From: Anastatus disparis
Lineage: Eukaryota; Arthropoda; Insecta; Hymenoptera; Eupelmidae
Direction: 5' to 3'
Assembly: GCA_017163975.1 (NCBI GenBank)
Contig: JAFFSR010000280.1
Span: 868,001 to 932,000 of the forward strand
DNA: 64,000 bases
Shown: positions 14,301 to 28,300 of the stretch, piece after piece
How positions within the stretch are numbered: the first letter of the stretch is position 1
Layout of the letters: every line of letters begins with the position of its first letter
Notes under the pieces: generated by a model
Told to the model about the DNA's origin: nothing
The model's database searches: none
Seen by the model: the letters and a program-made list of their open reading frames with translations, nothing else
Position numbers and translations under genes: made by a program

Positions 14301-17190
14301 AAACGCAAATTTTTTATAAATCACTTTTCCTGCACGTATATTTTATTGATATCAAAGTATTTATTATTCTAATTATGCATAAATACTTTACTTTCATGTG
14401 ATATAATTTTTTTTAAATATTTACTATTTCGTAAAATTAATAAATAATCCAAACTTTTGCAAAGTGCAATGACAAAACAAGACGCTTTTGTAACGTAATT
14501 GTAGTTTCATGTTTTATTTTAAAAAAATTTCAATTACCAGTAGTTCCATTTGGTAAGCGTGATCTCATCTCTATATATAGTAGCTTATATTCTCTGGATC
14601 GTCTTTCACTCTTGAATCGCATATATATGAATTTTGGACTTTCTACAATCGAAGGAATTCAAATGATGTTGCGATACTAAAAGATAGTCACTTTTTCATT
14701 TGAAAGTTTATAAAATCTTAAGATGCTAGAAATTCAAAAAATTTATTTTGATTTTTATATAATTACTATTTTAATGGAATTTCGTTGAAAAAGAAAAGAC
14801 AATAAATGTAAGGCATTTTTATTCTTCAAATCAAAAGAAATATTTACATATTGAAACATACAATTCACAATTTTCAGACTAGCCAAAATTTTAATAATTT
14901 TTAATGAAAGAAAGTAATTGTATTTTTAATAGAATCCGTGATCCAGAATATTTTGCGAAATCTAAAAATTGTAAATAGTTTAAATACATGGGTGCATTAT
15001 TACAAGAAAGAAAGAAGAGGTAATTTTTTATTATTTTACCGTACCCATTCTTACAATTATTTTACCCAGTTGAACTTTTTGTCATATAATAATTTAATAA
15101 GTTACTTTTACATTACTCTGGTATTATATAACTTTTACGCTACTTGTATATTTTTAAGAAAAATCGAGAAGAAAATTACAGGTTCTCGATATGTCTAATA
15201 AGTAAAACAAATCTAGTTATAGGCCGGAGCAACATGCGCAAAATGTTGATTTTTTAAATATTTAATTAGCTCGAAGCACGCTTAATTTAAATATTTTCCA
15301 GATTATGAAATACAAGTTTTTATTAAATAATTTTAAAAAATTGAAAAATCATGTGAAGAACATACAATCTCCTGCGTTTAAAAGCATTTTTATAGTTTAA
15401 AAGAAATAAAAATCAAAATAATTATCCGTAATTGCTATAAAGAAGTAAAATTAATAAAATAAAATTCTTAAAAGATAGGATTAAAAACCTTTAAAGCATT
15501 TATTCGAAAACTGATTAAAAACCAATATAAAATATGATAACCAGCTCAATATCTTTATAAAAACCAATTTCCATTCGCCCACCATTACATATGATCATAC
15601 CTTTAATCAATAAAAAAAGGTGATGTAATGGAACACATGATTTAAACGTAGTTACCGACAATGGAGCTTCCAATGAGACATTTTTAAAACTTGTGGATCA
15701 ATAATTTGGAAAACTGTAACATCAGTATTCCATAACCCTAATTTGTAATAGAACTAATACCAGAAAAACTAAGTTCTAAAGAAAAAGAAAAACTCTTGTA
15801 TACAGAAGTATAAAAGCTCTCGGTCAAGGTATTAACAATGAAGGTGAGGTGGTATATCATAGCACACCATATGTACATAAGAGTGTCACGCACTCTTTCG
15901 CACTATATGTCGTATTCTATACGATCGTAAACATCCGAGACGAATGACCTCGTAGTAATGTGTATGGCGCCGTGAAACTGCGCGTTTTACTAATGTATAT
16001 ATGTACACATACACGAGAAAATCAGAGTGTAAGTAGCATAAAAGAAAAAATAATAATAATAATAATAGAAAAGAGAGCAAGCTAATGTACTTATGTAGTA
16101 TATATAGACGAAAGTTAAAGAAACGTACATTTTGCTATGATTTTTCACCTTTTGGATTACGTTTCTGAGTAAGCTTTAAATTACTTGGCTTTTAAAATGA
16201 TAGTGTTGAATGTTTGGAAGGAAAGATGAGACTGTTGAAATAAATTTTCTTGACTTTTTGAAATTTTAATCTTGATTTTTGTGTCTCTATTTTTAGAATT
16301 TTAATTTTACGTCTGAAGAATTTAAATTTATTTTGTAATGTTTTGAAAATATCAACATATGTTACTTAACATTTGTCTTTGTCATTGAATATTCAATTAT
16401 TTATTGATTAGTCGAGACTAATGTTTTCATTCGTTCATTAAAAAAAAAATTTTAAAAGCGCTATAAAAAAATAAAAACTTGTCATTTTTATTGGTTACCA
16501 ATAAAAGTACAAAAAAAAATAAGATTAGACATACCTCGCAAACACGTTCGTAAATTTTTTTTCTATTTTTGATTAATTATCATCGATACGAAAAAGAAAT
16601 TAAGTAAACGCAACTGGGAGAAATCTTGTCAGATGTTGTAGTTCGGTTCAGTTTACAGTGTATAACTAGTCCAATAATAAAACAAGTTTTACTTTTCGCA
16701 CATATATGTATATTCTAAAGAATTTTAATAAAAATATTTATTTACGTTTTATGAAATTTTCATACCTATTTGTATACTAACGTTTTATCTATACGATATT
16801 AGAATTGAAATATTATAATTATTAGTAAAATAATAAGAAAAATTATGAATTTTTATTTTATTTTTTATTGTTTCAGGTAAGCTTAATATTTAGTGTTCTG
16901 CTTTACGTACATTCAAAAATTTGTAAGTAATTAAAAACTGCATTTTTGTGAGAATAAGACGGTACGCTTTTATTAATAAAGTGAAAGAAATATAAATTTT
17001 GCTAAAGATTTTTCAAACAAAAATTAAATTTCGATATAATTTAATAAATATTTCTAGAAAGCGTAGCTAATCTTTTTGATTTGTAACTATTGAAAAGCTG
17101 CTATGACGTACGATATATTTAATTTCTTTTTGATTTGATAAGAAAAATCTTTATTATGTTTTTTAAAAAGAAAACAGGTCAAATTTTTCT
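11335..17190. other. Non-coding, AT-rich; islands near 12.3-12.8 and 15.8-16.1 kb
   Basis: No supported gene. The island at 12281-12840 is the most coding-like stretch in the first half. It holds an 84-codon frame at 12546-12800 and a short MAVYASLLILCV frame at 12421 that stops after 24 codons. Neither joins in phase to a known exon. The island at 15821-16140 includes a TAA microsatellite at 16051-16067. Elsewhere only A/T runs are seen. Confidence 0.55.
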
Positions 17191-17607
17191 ATATGGGGAT
17201 ATCCACACAACTTTTAATCCTGGTAACAGATCATATTACAGCTGTTCCTGGGTTTACCGCATGATGCACATTATTTAAACTAGGTTAAAATCTTTTGTGC
17301 TATCCTGTAACTCTATTTCTGATGTATTTTGTAAATGTGCCACGAACGGCATAGTAGATATTTCTATAAAACATTAATTTTTACACATAAAAAATTACCG
17401 TAATTTATCTTATGTGTAAATTTACTTTTTATAGAATTATCTGCTGTGCCGTTTGTGGCACATTTACAAAATACATCAGAAATAGAGTTACAGGATAGCA
17501 CAAAAGATTTGAACCTAGTTTAAATAATGTGCATCATGCGGTAAACCCGGGAACAGCTGTAATATGATCTGTTACTAGGATTAAAAGTTGTGTGGATATC
17601 CCCATAT
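17191..17607. mobile_element. Foldback (long palindromic) MITE
   Basis: Two arms of about 200 bp are near-perfect reverse complements. The left arm starts ATATGGGGATATCCACACAA and the right arm ends with its complement. They meet at a short apex near 17390-17415 (TTACACATAA...TTATGTGTAA). The few mismatches (for example cctgg against ctagg) indicate recent insertion or conversion. TA at both edges fits a Tc1/mariner-type target duplication but is part of the palindrome, so it is not decisive. No open frame is present. Confidence 0.85.
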
Positions 17608-19946
17608 GTTTAATTAAAAATACTTTAATTTTACCTTATTTCTTTTTTTTTTGCAATATTTATATTTCTTCCAAAACAACTTTTAAATCAAATGTTCACT
17701 TTGCTTAAAAAGAATAGAAATACATATGCACTCACACGTAAGATTTAAGAATATCAAACGTCGAAAGTTATCAGATATAGTACAACTTTTACAAATGCAT
17801 TTATGCGTCAACTTTCGATTCGCTAATTCATATGTGCGTTTAGGTAAAGCCTACGCGCGAAATCACACATCTAAACATCGATTTGCGACGCATTAATAAA
17901 TAATGAAAAATCATTTGTCTTATAGTCTTATATCCGTTTGTGGTTTAACCACAAATTTAATGTTATGCTTTATTGTACAGTTGAGTAGTTACTTATTAAA
18001 TCATTGAAAATGGTTTCGCTTTTTCAGTCGCTTGTTTTGAACGGTTCATTAATAAGGTATAAACGTTTTATTTCAGTTGAAAATTTTTATTTTTATCGGT
18101 TTCAATGTAATTTTATGCTAATTTTGTTATAACAATTAAAGTAATTAATAAAAGTAACGACTATTAACTTAATGAATTGTGAAAAAAATAAATTCAATGG
18201 GTTGTTACAATCTTTAAAATTATATTTAATACAATAACGATGTTTATTGTAATATACCAATAAATATTGTATTTGACTCTACCTTACATAAAATTAACGT
18301 GAAGATATGTTGATAATGATAATGAATTTATTAACTTGTTTAAAACGTCAAATATTTTCGAAATTGTCAAATTCTCAATTAAATAATCAAAATTTGAAGC
18401 AAAAAAATAGATTTGATTCAGGACTTGTTGATGCTATTAAAATATAAATTCTGAATTTAAATTTAAATTTGCGAATAAATTATTTATTAATAATTTTAAA
18501 AAATTTAAAGATATTTTTATATTTTTACTGTAAGATCAACAATAGTATAATATATGAATGTTTATGTGAATAAAAATATTCAATCTCAGCAAAATATAAA
18601 AAGTTACACAAAAATTTATTTTGCTTCAATTTTTATGATCGCATCACTATCGCCCTCTGTCACGTCTTTTTTTCAAAATTACGGAAAGAAAATTTTCAGA
18701 TTTTAAGAAAAATCAAGTAACGAGAATGAAAGTTATGGCTAAACATGTAAATGTTGATAAAATTAATGAAAACGATGAAATTTCTGATTATTATTATTAC
18801 CTCGCTTCCCATCTGTCCCCATCATTAAAACTCGTGCAGTAAATTATAATTTATGCATATACGGTATCTCAATATCTAATTTTACGTACTAAACTGTTTT
18901 CTTTTTCATAAACATTTTTTATATTTATATTCAAATTTATATCTATAATTATGTAATGTAGTTAAACAATTATTAACAAGAATCGAACATTTGATACGAA
19001 GATATTTATTTTGTTTTATCTAAAATAAAATCTATTTTGTTATTCAATGTCTGTTATTAAAAAAATTTTTTTTTTCTTACTAGTGAAAGTTATTACGAAC
19101 TGGGTAACCAATAGTACTTAATAAGTCACTAAAACTTCATAAGGATTATAATTAATTGTTGCATGTTATAAATACTTTCCAATATGGGTGGCATTAATAA
19201 GACACTTTTCGATACGTTTGTAACTTGAAAAGAAACTTATTAATAAAATTAAAAAAAAATTTTATTTGAATTCATTCAATGATACTTTAATTATTAGTTA
19301 TTCAATGTTACATAAAAAAAATTATGAAATTAAAATAATGAATTTTTGATAAAATACAAATGATGAATTGTAATGATTTTCATTATTAATAACGTCAAAA
19401 ATTCAATAATATAGAACTTTTTTGTATACAATTTATCTTATAAAGTTTAAAACTCAAAGTTTATAAAAGTAATGATAAAAAAAAGAAAATTGCCGAAGAG
19501 AATATTATAACGTTATTATTAATATTAAAATTATTCAGAAAGTATAATACATATTTCATGGAATATTCTATAATGTAAATCTAATAAAATGCATGAAAAA
19601 ATTTCTGCAACTTTCTCTATAATATATTTTCCGGTATATTGTCTCATATATTTTTATTGAATATAAATATAAACTTTATTAATCAATTTTATTTTTTTCG
19701 ATTTTATTTATTTTGATATTACGCATTTAACAAATTATAAACATCAATGTCTCGCATATTAACATATATTTTTATATCTATTGAAGTACATAATATTCGA
19801 ATTTCAATATCCATTGTACGTAAAGAAAATATTCAAAAAATTTAATATTTTGTTCATTAGTGAATTAATCAATTTTTTTCATATATACTTACATAATATT
19901 ATACATATATTAGATAAAGTAAAATAGATTTAAAACATGTAATTTT
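17608..19946. other. Non-coding, AT-rich, nothing recognised
   Basis: Very AT-rich sequence without ORFs, TIRs or structured RNAs that I can support, apart from a short near-palindrome around 17938-17956. Confidence 0.6.
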
Positions 19947-20138
19947 GAAGTCTCAGTGGCTCAGTCGATAGAGCGATGGATTCGTAATCTCGAGGATCCG
20001 AGTTCGAATCCCGTTCTCGGCGGCTAGTTGCTACAAGCACCACTGTGCGTTTCACGTGCGTTGTTCACAAACACACTGATGATCTCCGTCGCTAATTAGC
20101 ATCGTAATGATAGCATAAACACAGCGACGTTAAAAAAA
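19947..20138 (+). repeat. tRNA-derived SINE, copy 2
   Basis: The head has an A-box region (GTGGCTCAGTCGATAGAGCG) and a B box (GAGTTCGAATCCCG), with CGT in the anticodon loop. The body includes CACAAACACACTGATGATCTC and ends in the hairpin CGTCGCT (20087-20093) / AGCGACG (20123-20129) followed by TTAAAAAAA. It shares the full structure of the other three copies. Confidence 0.88.
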
Positions 20139-20276
20139 TGTTGCTTGCTTATAGAATAGTAATTTAAATTATCTCATGTATATTTTATTTTATCTTATTT
20201 TAATAAAATCTTAATGTTTTGACTGATAGGTATTGTAGTATTGGCAGACTGTTCTTTTTAAATTTATTTTTTCTAA

Positions 20277-20860
20277 CGGCGTGCGCAAAATTCGATTTCA
20301 TGTACTCATTTGCGTACATAAAATATCATATTATGAGACGCATTTGTTTAGCGTGCGTAAAATGAATCGAGCGTGCGTAAAATGATTTGAGCGTGCGTAA
20401 AATGATTTCAGCGTGCGTAAAATATTTTGAGCGTGCGTAAAATGATTTCATCTAAAAAAAATTTTTTTATTTTTTAAAGTGTTATATTTCAGGAACTATA
20501 CATCATAACAGACATTTATACATCCTATTTGAAAGCTCTTGTGGTGCTCTTTGAAAGTGCTCTGTACAATTTTTTTTTGCGATACGTAAACTCTTTCATT
20601 AATTAATCTTAGAACTAATTATTTAAATAATTTCTTATTTATTGTTTTAAAGAGGGGGGAGGGATTCACAATTATTATTTTAATAATATATTTTCATGGA
20701 ATTTTAATTTAATTGTTTTATTAATTGTATTTTTGTATTAGAAATATTATTTATTTTTTTGGAGGCGAGGGGACGCTGCCCCTCCTTGAACCCCCCCCCT
20801 GACAGGGGCTTTGCCCTCCTCTCCACCCCTGGACTCCGTCCTGCGCCCCGACCTCGGCTA
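20277..20860. repeat. 20-bp tandem repeat and GC-rich hairpin block, probably part of a mobile element
   Basis: Five units of GCGTGCGTAAAATGATTTSA start at 20351, 20371, 20391, 20411 and 20431. A degenerate version (GCGTGCGCAAAATTCGATTT) lies just upstream. At 20761-20860 is a block rich in G and C (GGGGACGCTGCCCCTCC, then a C run, then GGGGCTTTGCCCTCC) whose segments can each fold as a hairpin. This composition is foreign to the surrounding AT-rich DNA. The borders of any element are not visible. Confidence 0.7.
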
Positions 20861-21638
20861 CCTCTTACAATCTTAATAGCCTTCGAACAAGATTGTACAT
20901 GCTATCACAGACGCAAGTTTGTCATTCTTAGAATTTAAATATTTTTATTTATATACTATTTAAATATTTTTTATTGCATCGTTATTAAAAGTTAAAAATT
21001 TAAATAACTCATTTCTGCTTATTGTCCAATTTTCCATGTTAACTGAACTAAACTATTGTTTTTAAGTGATTTAGCAAAAATAATGAAGAAATCTAAAATA
21101 TTTTTCAATGAAATTATTTAATTCAATTCTCACTTTTATAAAATAATCTTAACCCTTGCATCAATTTTAAGATATTTTATAACATGTTAAATTATAAATT
21201 TTAACGCGTTAAATAGACTTAAGAATAATTTATTATCAGTAGGAGAACAAAGCAAGGAATTCGTATACTTATAGTTTGCATTTATCTTTAGCGATTGGGC
21301 GCTTGTTTTCTAATCTAAAATATGATTAAATTGTACATTATCTTATTATTAATAATATACAAAACAATCCAAACAATCGAAATAGTTAAACAAGTAAATT
21401 ATGGAAGCTCATTATTGAAAAGAATCCGTCTTATATTATGATAATCTTGGCATAATAGGCAATAATTCACGAAAAAAAGCATAAATTCCTAAGATCTACG
21501 TTACGTTGTATTATTAGATTCAGCTATCAATAACCGACATTGAATTACAATCGTACGCATTTAACAAAACGCATTACAAGTAAAAACACAATTTATCAGA
21601 AAACAAGTCGCTTCTAGACCGTAAAGTTTACGTATACT
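20861..21638. other. Non-coding, AT-rich, nothing recognised
   Basis: No ORF, TIR or structured RNA is supported in this stretch. Confidence 0.55.
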
Positions 21639-22196
21639 TTAAGGAGGTTAGTGCGCACAGGACCGTATCTACTCGGGGCCCCGCAATAAGGAACAAAATA
21701 TTATTTTTTTATTATAAATTATTTTCATAAAAAGTGTAAATAATTTATTATTATAGTTGTAACTTCAATTATATTTAACTCAGTTTAACAAAAATTCTGT
21801 TTATATACGCACACCTTCCCCTCTCGTGTTTTACTCGATGAAAACTTCGGTGAGATAGTCCATTGAATTGCTGTATCTACGAAACTATGAAGCTAGGCCT
21901 TCTGAAATTTTAATATTATATTCTAATTATAATTGTTAAAAACATGTCAGTTTTTTGGTTTATTCTTAAGAAAATTTTCAGGGTTATCGATGAAAACGTT
22001 TGCTTTTTTCTGTCTCATATCAACCTTCCCATAAGACGCTGTGTTAAATTTTCGAACTTTCAGACTTCATATCTCGGCTTCGGTGAAGCTAAGCTATCTG
22101 AAATTTTAATATGATATGTAAAATAGTGCTATTTTTATTGTCTTTTAATTTTAAGATATTCTTAAGAAAATCGGGATATCGCACTAACCCCCTTAA
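21639..22196. mobile_element. TIR MITE with TTAA target duplication (piggyBac-like)
   Basis: TTAA at 21639-21642 precedes GGAGGTTAGTGCG. At the other end CGCACTAACCCCC precedes TTAA at 22193-22196. The termini are therefore inverted repeats with a TTAA flank, the insertion signature of piggyBac-type elements. The interior holds two related segments (CTGAAATTTTAATATTATAT and CTGAAATTTTAATATGATAT, each after a GAAGCTA motif) but no transposase frame. Confidence 0.68.
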
Positions 22197-25100
22197 ACGC
22201 TAAATCAAATCTTTAGGATTGGTAAGCATAAAATATTCGTGTATCATGATATATTATATGGTGTGTACATATATATTGCGTTGTCTATTTGAATTTACAT
22301 ATGAATGTACGTAAGAATTCGAAAAATTTTTATTTGTATGATCTTGAAAACGTTTATGTTAATTAATGTTCTACATTACCATGTAATCAAAGAATTCAAT
22401 GTCAACTGTTGATTAAGTTAACTTTTTTTATTGAAATCAGTAATTTTAACATTTTACCATCGGTAACAATGACCGAAATTTAAAATTTGGTCTACGTAAT
22501 AATTTTAATAAACTGGTACACATCTTGAAAATATTTATTTTATGACTCTTATTTGGAGCACACGAAAAAACATAACATATGTGACGTAATATTTGATGAT
22601 AAAGATCTTTAAAATAATTTTATCAGCATAAAAATATTATTTTTTTACGTTTTTTTAATAACTACATAATTCATACACTGTATTAAAATATTTTAATTTT
22701 TTCCTTTATAATTAAGCCTTTTAAATAAATTAAAGATAATTTTAACATTGCAGCATTTTATGAATATTATATTCACGACATTATATCAATGTATTAATTT
22801 ATTTATTTTATGTTAATGATTCTGCCTTGAAACTTCAAAAGAAAATAAAAATCCAATAGTCGTCATAAAAATTCTATCTAAAATTTCATGAATTTCAATA
22901 ATTAAGATTGTGTACGAACAAATACAATTTAATACTGGGGAACTTTAAATTTAGGGTATGTTGTAAAGGTAAACGTTTTATACATATAACTTTATTATGT
23001 TACCGGCAAGTCTTTCAATTATTCCAATTTTATTTGAAAACTTTAAAAAATTTTTCTGCTCTTGTATATTTCAGATAAAAATAAAACAATAATAAAAAGA
23101 TATTTTGAAAACTTAAATTAAAATTCAAAAATTTGGATAACAGCATAAACTTGAAATCATCTTATGAATTGTATTATAATTTTTAAAATATAATTTGTGT
23201 ATTGCAAATCTAAATTTGTTGGATTTTTCGATATTATATTAAATAATGACTTCTTGTTGAACAAAATATATAAAATATAATTTTTAAATAAAATACATAT
23301 AAAAAATCATCCATACGGTCATTAACCTTTCTACAAATCCGGCCAACAAGGTTAATTAATAAAACACATAATCGCACTTTGCACCGAGCTTGCATACACA
23401 TGTGCACTTGTATGTACACATATAAGTCCACGTGCTCACGTACAATACAAAGTTAGTTATAATGCAACGAAGTAACAGAGTAGTGCGAAAAAGCGTATCT
23501 TTTGAATGTACATGTCTCTATACGTATACAGCACGAGCATATAAACATGTATGTGGCAAAAAAGAGTGTATAAGGATGAGTAAATCGTATAAACTATACA
23601 CCGATGACCCATACTGCATGTACATAGTATCCACTGTAAATGTAAGAAAAGTACAAGAGACACGGCGGTATATACATTGAAATTTGCTCAGTTTTGCGGT
23701 TTGTATGTTGCAGCTCTCTCTCGTGCACGGTATAAGATGTACGAATGAGGGAGGCGTAAGGTCGTAACGGTTTAGCTATTACGTAATATCAGTTGTGTAT
23801 GTACGTGGTTTTTAAAGCTAGGTATACGTACACCAAGCGCATTTGCTTCGTCTGGTTTAATCGAGAGGTCGGTCGTTTGACTTGTTGATGTGCAGATGTA
23901 TATGTATGTACACGCGTTTCATGACTTTTAGTTCTAATGCGTTTGAAGAAGGAAAAAAAATATAAAATAAAAGGAATTAATGGGGGAGAGTGGATGGATG
24001 ATCCAGGTGAAAGTGTTTGTATGCAAGACGCAAAAAAGGAGATCATTCGCGCGAAGAGAAAAGAGATGGAAAGAGAAAAAATATGTACGTAAAGAGGAAG
24101 AGAATTATAAGCGCTTCATTCTTCGTAGGTGTACATTATACTAAGTAACGAAAGTTCTTTTTTGTGTTCTATGAAAATAAGATTTTTCTTTTTTAGACTT
24201 TAGGAACATCTTACATTATTTTTAAGATTGGGTTTGTAAAAAATTGCTGAATACCTTTGCGTTTATTTAAATTTAATTTTAATGTTGAATGGAAACGCTA
24301 CTATAAACGTTTAGAAAAAATGACTTAAAAATCTTCTCAAGTGAGAAAATAATTTGCATTTTTACGTAATAAAGGTCTTTTATTTTTTTTTTTTTTTAAT
24401 AATCATGAATAAACAAATTTCTTTCATTGTGGAATTTTGATTTTTAAATATTTAGAAAACTAAGTTTTTCTTATTTGGAGTATTATAAGATTTAAGTGTA
24501 TTAAAAAAAGTGCTCAGCAGATTTAAAAGATATTTATTTGTATGATAAAACTTTACTTTTCTCTTTCTTTTGATTTTAATAGCGATTAATTCTTTATGCT
24601 AAACTTCTACTATTGTAATCATAAACTTTCAGTAAAATCATCAAAAGTATACTCTTTGAGTATATCTCAAGATCTAAAAAGGTTATGAATTGTTCATTTC
24701 GCTAAAAGTCTTATCCTAATAATATCAAAAGTCACAAGTACTAGAGAAAAAAATTTCATCCTTTGAAGAATAAAAAAATGTTTGAAAAAATAAGCATTCT
24801 AAAATTTAACAATTCCATGCACTTGTGCGTATACGTAGGAAATACCGTTATAACTGTTGCTTCCGTCGTTTATTACGTGCGTTTGATGCCTCATGTCTCC
24901 TCTAAAAACGTCCAATATATATGCACGTGCCAGTTATGACCGGCGGCACACTGGAGTAAATATGTTTTAAAGTACTTTATAACAGCGTGCGCAGAATATA
25001 TACAGTGTAGAAAATTTAAAAAGATTATATGCTCATTTATAGACATTATCATTGTCCATAGTACACTTTTCTCAATTGGATAACCAGCCTCTTTTGTCTA

Positions 25101-25300
25101 GGACGCCCGCGCTTTATTTTACATCTTTTCTCTCTCTTTTCTATCATTCTTTATTTCTTCTTTTATTTTTTCTTCTCGTTTAGTTGATTTTATACGAACT
25201 TCTTCCTCTATTTGCGAACAAATTTGTATCGCAGGATACGCTATGTGTGGATGTGCAAAATTTGACGTCGAGTCTCATTCGTTTTGATTTATAAACTCTA
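22197..25300. other. Non-coding; islands at about 23.3-24.2 and 24.8-25.3 kb
   Basis: The island at 23321-24180 has dense tacgtata/gtatacacg sequence and short open frames on both strands, none with a domain. The island at 24821-25300 ends in a polypyrimidine tract at about 25125-25185. The rest is AT-rich with nothing recognised. Confidence 0.55.
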
Positions 25301-28300
25301 GCTATTTTTGTAAACTTTTTTTTTATTGCGTCTGATTATTCAAATGAGGATTTGTGCGAATTATATGGACCAGGATTACTTGTTTTTTCTTTTAGTTTAA
25401 TTTTGTAAAGAGATTCCGACTTTTTAAATCTGAGGATTTATTGAACCTTTTTTTTATTAGGTGATGGCTGGTTTAATATGTTATTTAAATGCATTTCGTG
25501 ATAAGCCAATAATATTTTGTCTGCGGATTGTAAAGGTCTTTTATCTCCGTATATTTGACAACAATATATTATTTTCTTTTATACTTTGCATTAAGACACT
25601 TACTTAGAAATTCTTTGAACAAATTTTTTTTAAAAGTCTCATTTGAACTTACCGTTGACCAAAAATTCTGCCCAAAATATAATCAATTTTGTACCAGGTT
25701 AATCGGCAAAATATAATCAATTTATGATTATAATGAAAAAAAATTTTTGCAATAAACTCGAGATATAATTTCAAAAAAAGAAGAAAGAAATAAAATGTAT
25801 ATGCAAACTCAAATGTTGAAATATAGAACTACATAACACAATGACGTAAAAGTAACATCATTAAATTGCTCGTCATTAAAAGTTTATTTTTTTCTTTTTA
25901 ACATTATTTTCTATAAATGAACGTACTTATACAGATATAATATTATATATCCATATATACGTTCGTTAGAAACTTCTACATATGTATACAAGATGTAACT
26001 TTTGAGCATCGCTAATTACTGGATCCATCTGACAGAGAAATACTTGCCATTTTATTTTATATTTAACTTTTTCCTGGTGTGTATATACAAAGATATTAAA
26101 GGAATTACTATGGTAAAGCTTTTTAATGCTCTTCTCGATTTAGATTTTCATCGGTTGAAGAAAAGTAAGAAAAATTTATGATAAATAAGCTCAAAAGATT
26201 TGAAAATTTTCCCATCACAGCTGAAAGTTTATATTTATGGTTAAATTATTATATCTTATAGAAGTTTTGAGCTATCGACAGATAAAATGTACTGATAAAA
26301 TGTTTAAGTTTTTTTTTCAATTCAACTTATGGAAAACTAATTTACAATAAGTGTACTATTATGACAAGATGTATTATATACCTGATAAATTTATTTTTAA
26401 ATTGTTAAACTATACCGTACATAAAGTTCATTTTTTATTAAATAAATTACGTATACTTATAATATGATGTCATTAAAATTGAAAAAAAAAATTATATCCA
26501 TATATTGATCGGATTACATTTTTCATTTAATTAAGTTGAATCTTAAACTTTTATCTTAAATAATAACGTTGATTTGTAAAGTTAATACATAACCGTTACG
26601 AAACCTCACTTACACAAATATTCGAATGAAGTAGTTTATAAAATCATTCAATAACGCGTAGCATATCATCTTGGATTTAAACGCATGAAAAAAAAATGAG
26701 TAAGTTCAATATGATCGCACATAAATTATAACTTTTAATAAGCTCTTCGAATTCCAACTAAATCAATGCCACTTAAAATGAGCCTTTCGATAAAATGAAA
26801 AAAACAAGAACGGCCACAAACAAATATGTTTAAATAAAATAAATATAAATTTGAAATGTTATTCCGCGCATTGAATAACTTTCACTCAATTCGCGTGTGC
26901 CTTCTTATAGGTTTGTATCATTATACGTTTACATACTTTATATTTTTCATTATATTTATTGCAAACGTTAAAGAAAAGAAGCACTAGAGTCCAATTCGTG
27001 GCAGGATTACTTAATAATTTAAGTTATTAACAATGGTGTGAAAAAAAAGTTTAGTAATGCCTGGATTTTTATGGTATAAACTTTGACTTGCTGTAAGCGC
27101 AATGAGCCTTTGAAAAGTTATGTATATATACGCGTAAAAACTGTTATTTCAAACTATTTTGAACATTTTGAAAATAAGCGAGATCGAAGATAAGATGTTT
27201 TGCATTTTAATGATTATTTATGTTTATCTAAAACTATATTAATAAACGTAAAGTAATCGTTATTTTGAAATTGCCATTACAATGTTGCTTGTCAAGTAAA
27301 ATTGAATAAAATAAAATTTCAACAATTTATTTGTTTTCGCTTCAAAATCAATAAATAACGAATAATATTAAGATTGACTGTATCTATTAATTTTAATTCG
27401 TTAAAACATTAATAATCGTATTTTTACAAGATAAGCATAATTAAGATGTACGTAAATTCATTAAAACGAACAATCTCCAAAAGATAATATTGAATTAATG
27501 TAATATATATACCATTGTCTTTTCTAACATCATTCGATTGGTTTTGTGTATATACGCCAATTGATTCGACTAAAAGCGTATACTTTCTCGATATAATACA
27601 AGTTTTATCAATGAACTTCAAGTGCAATTTTCTCAAACTTTCCCTCTACGGTATTGAGGTCAAATTGTTATTTTTTTTTCTTTGAAAAAAATTCTCGTTT
27701 TTCCGTGATCTAGATCAATGTAACGCTGGTAGTTTTATGAGTTACACTTTTAGTGCTCTTACTTTTCGCAACTTCTGCGGTATACTCGAATAAGTGTAAT
27801 ATCAAAAGATAAATTATCAATTTTTTTTATAAAAAAATAAAAAAATCTTACATAAATTTCAGTATAATAGAAAAATAATTCATAAACTAGAATTATAGAA
27901 AGATCGAGAACACATTTTGCAAATTCTTGACTTTATGAAGACCATTTTTTTAAAAAACTATATGTTCTGTACACTCAAAACTATTAACTATAGTATGCGC
28001 GCATAATCTAACAATCTAATCTTCCAACAACTACACATTTGCAGTTGTAATCGACTTTAGTCGTAATTCACATATATAAACTCATCTTTCTCCTTACGCG
28101 TATATGTAAGATACAACTCTTAAACTAAAAAAAATAAGAAAAATACAGTACTTCCCTCTCTTCTGCATCTTTTCCTTTGCATATACATGCAATTCAAAGC
28201 TCGTAAATATATATACACGTATAATATTGCGCATCTTTTTTTTCTTCTTTTTTTTTCGTTGTCGCCTACACTACGCTAACACACGGAGAGCACAGTGCCG

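Noticed and set aside
20351..20450. CRISPR-like array of 20-bp repeats
   Set aside because: The units are contiguous with no spacers, and the genome is eukaryotic.
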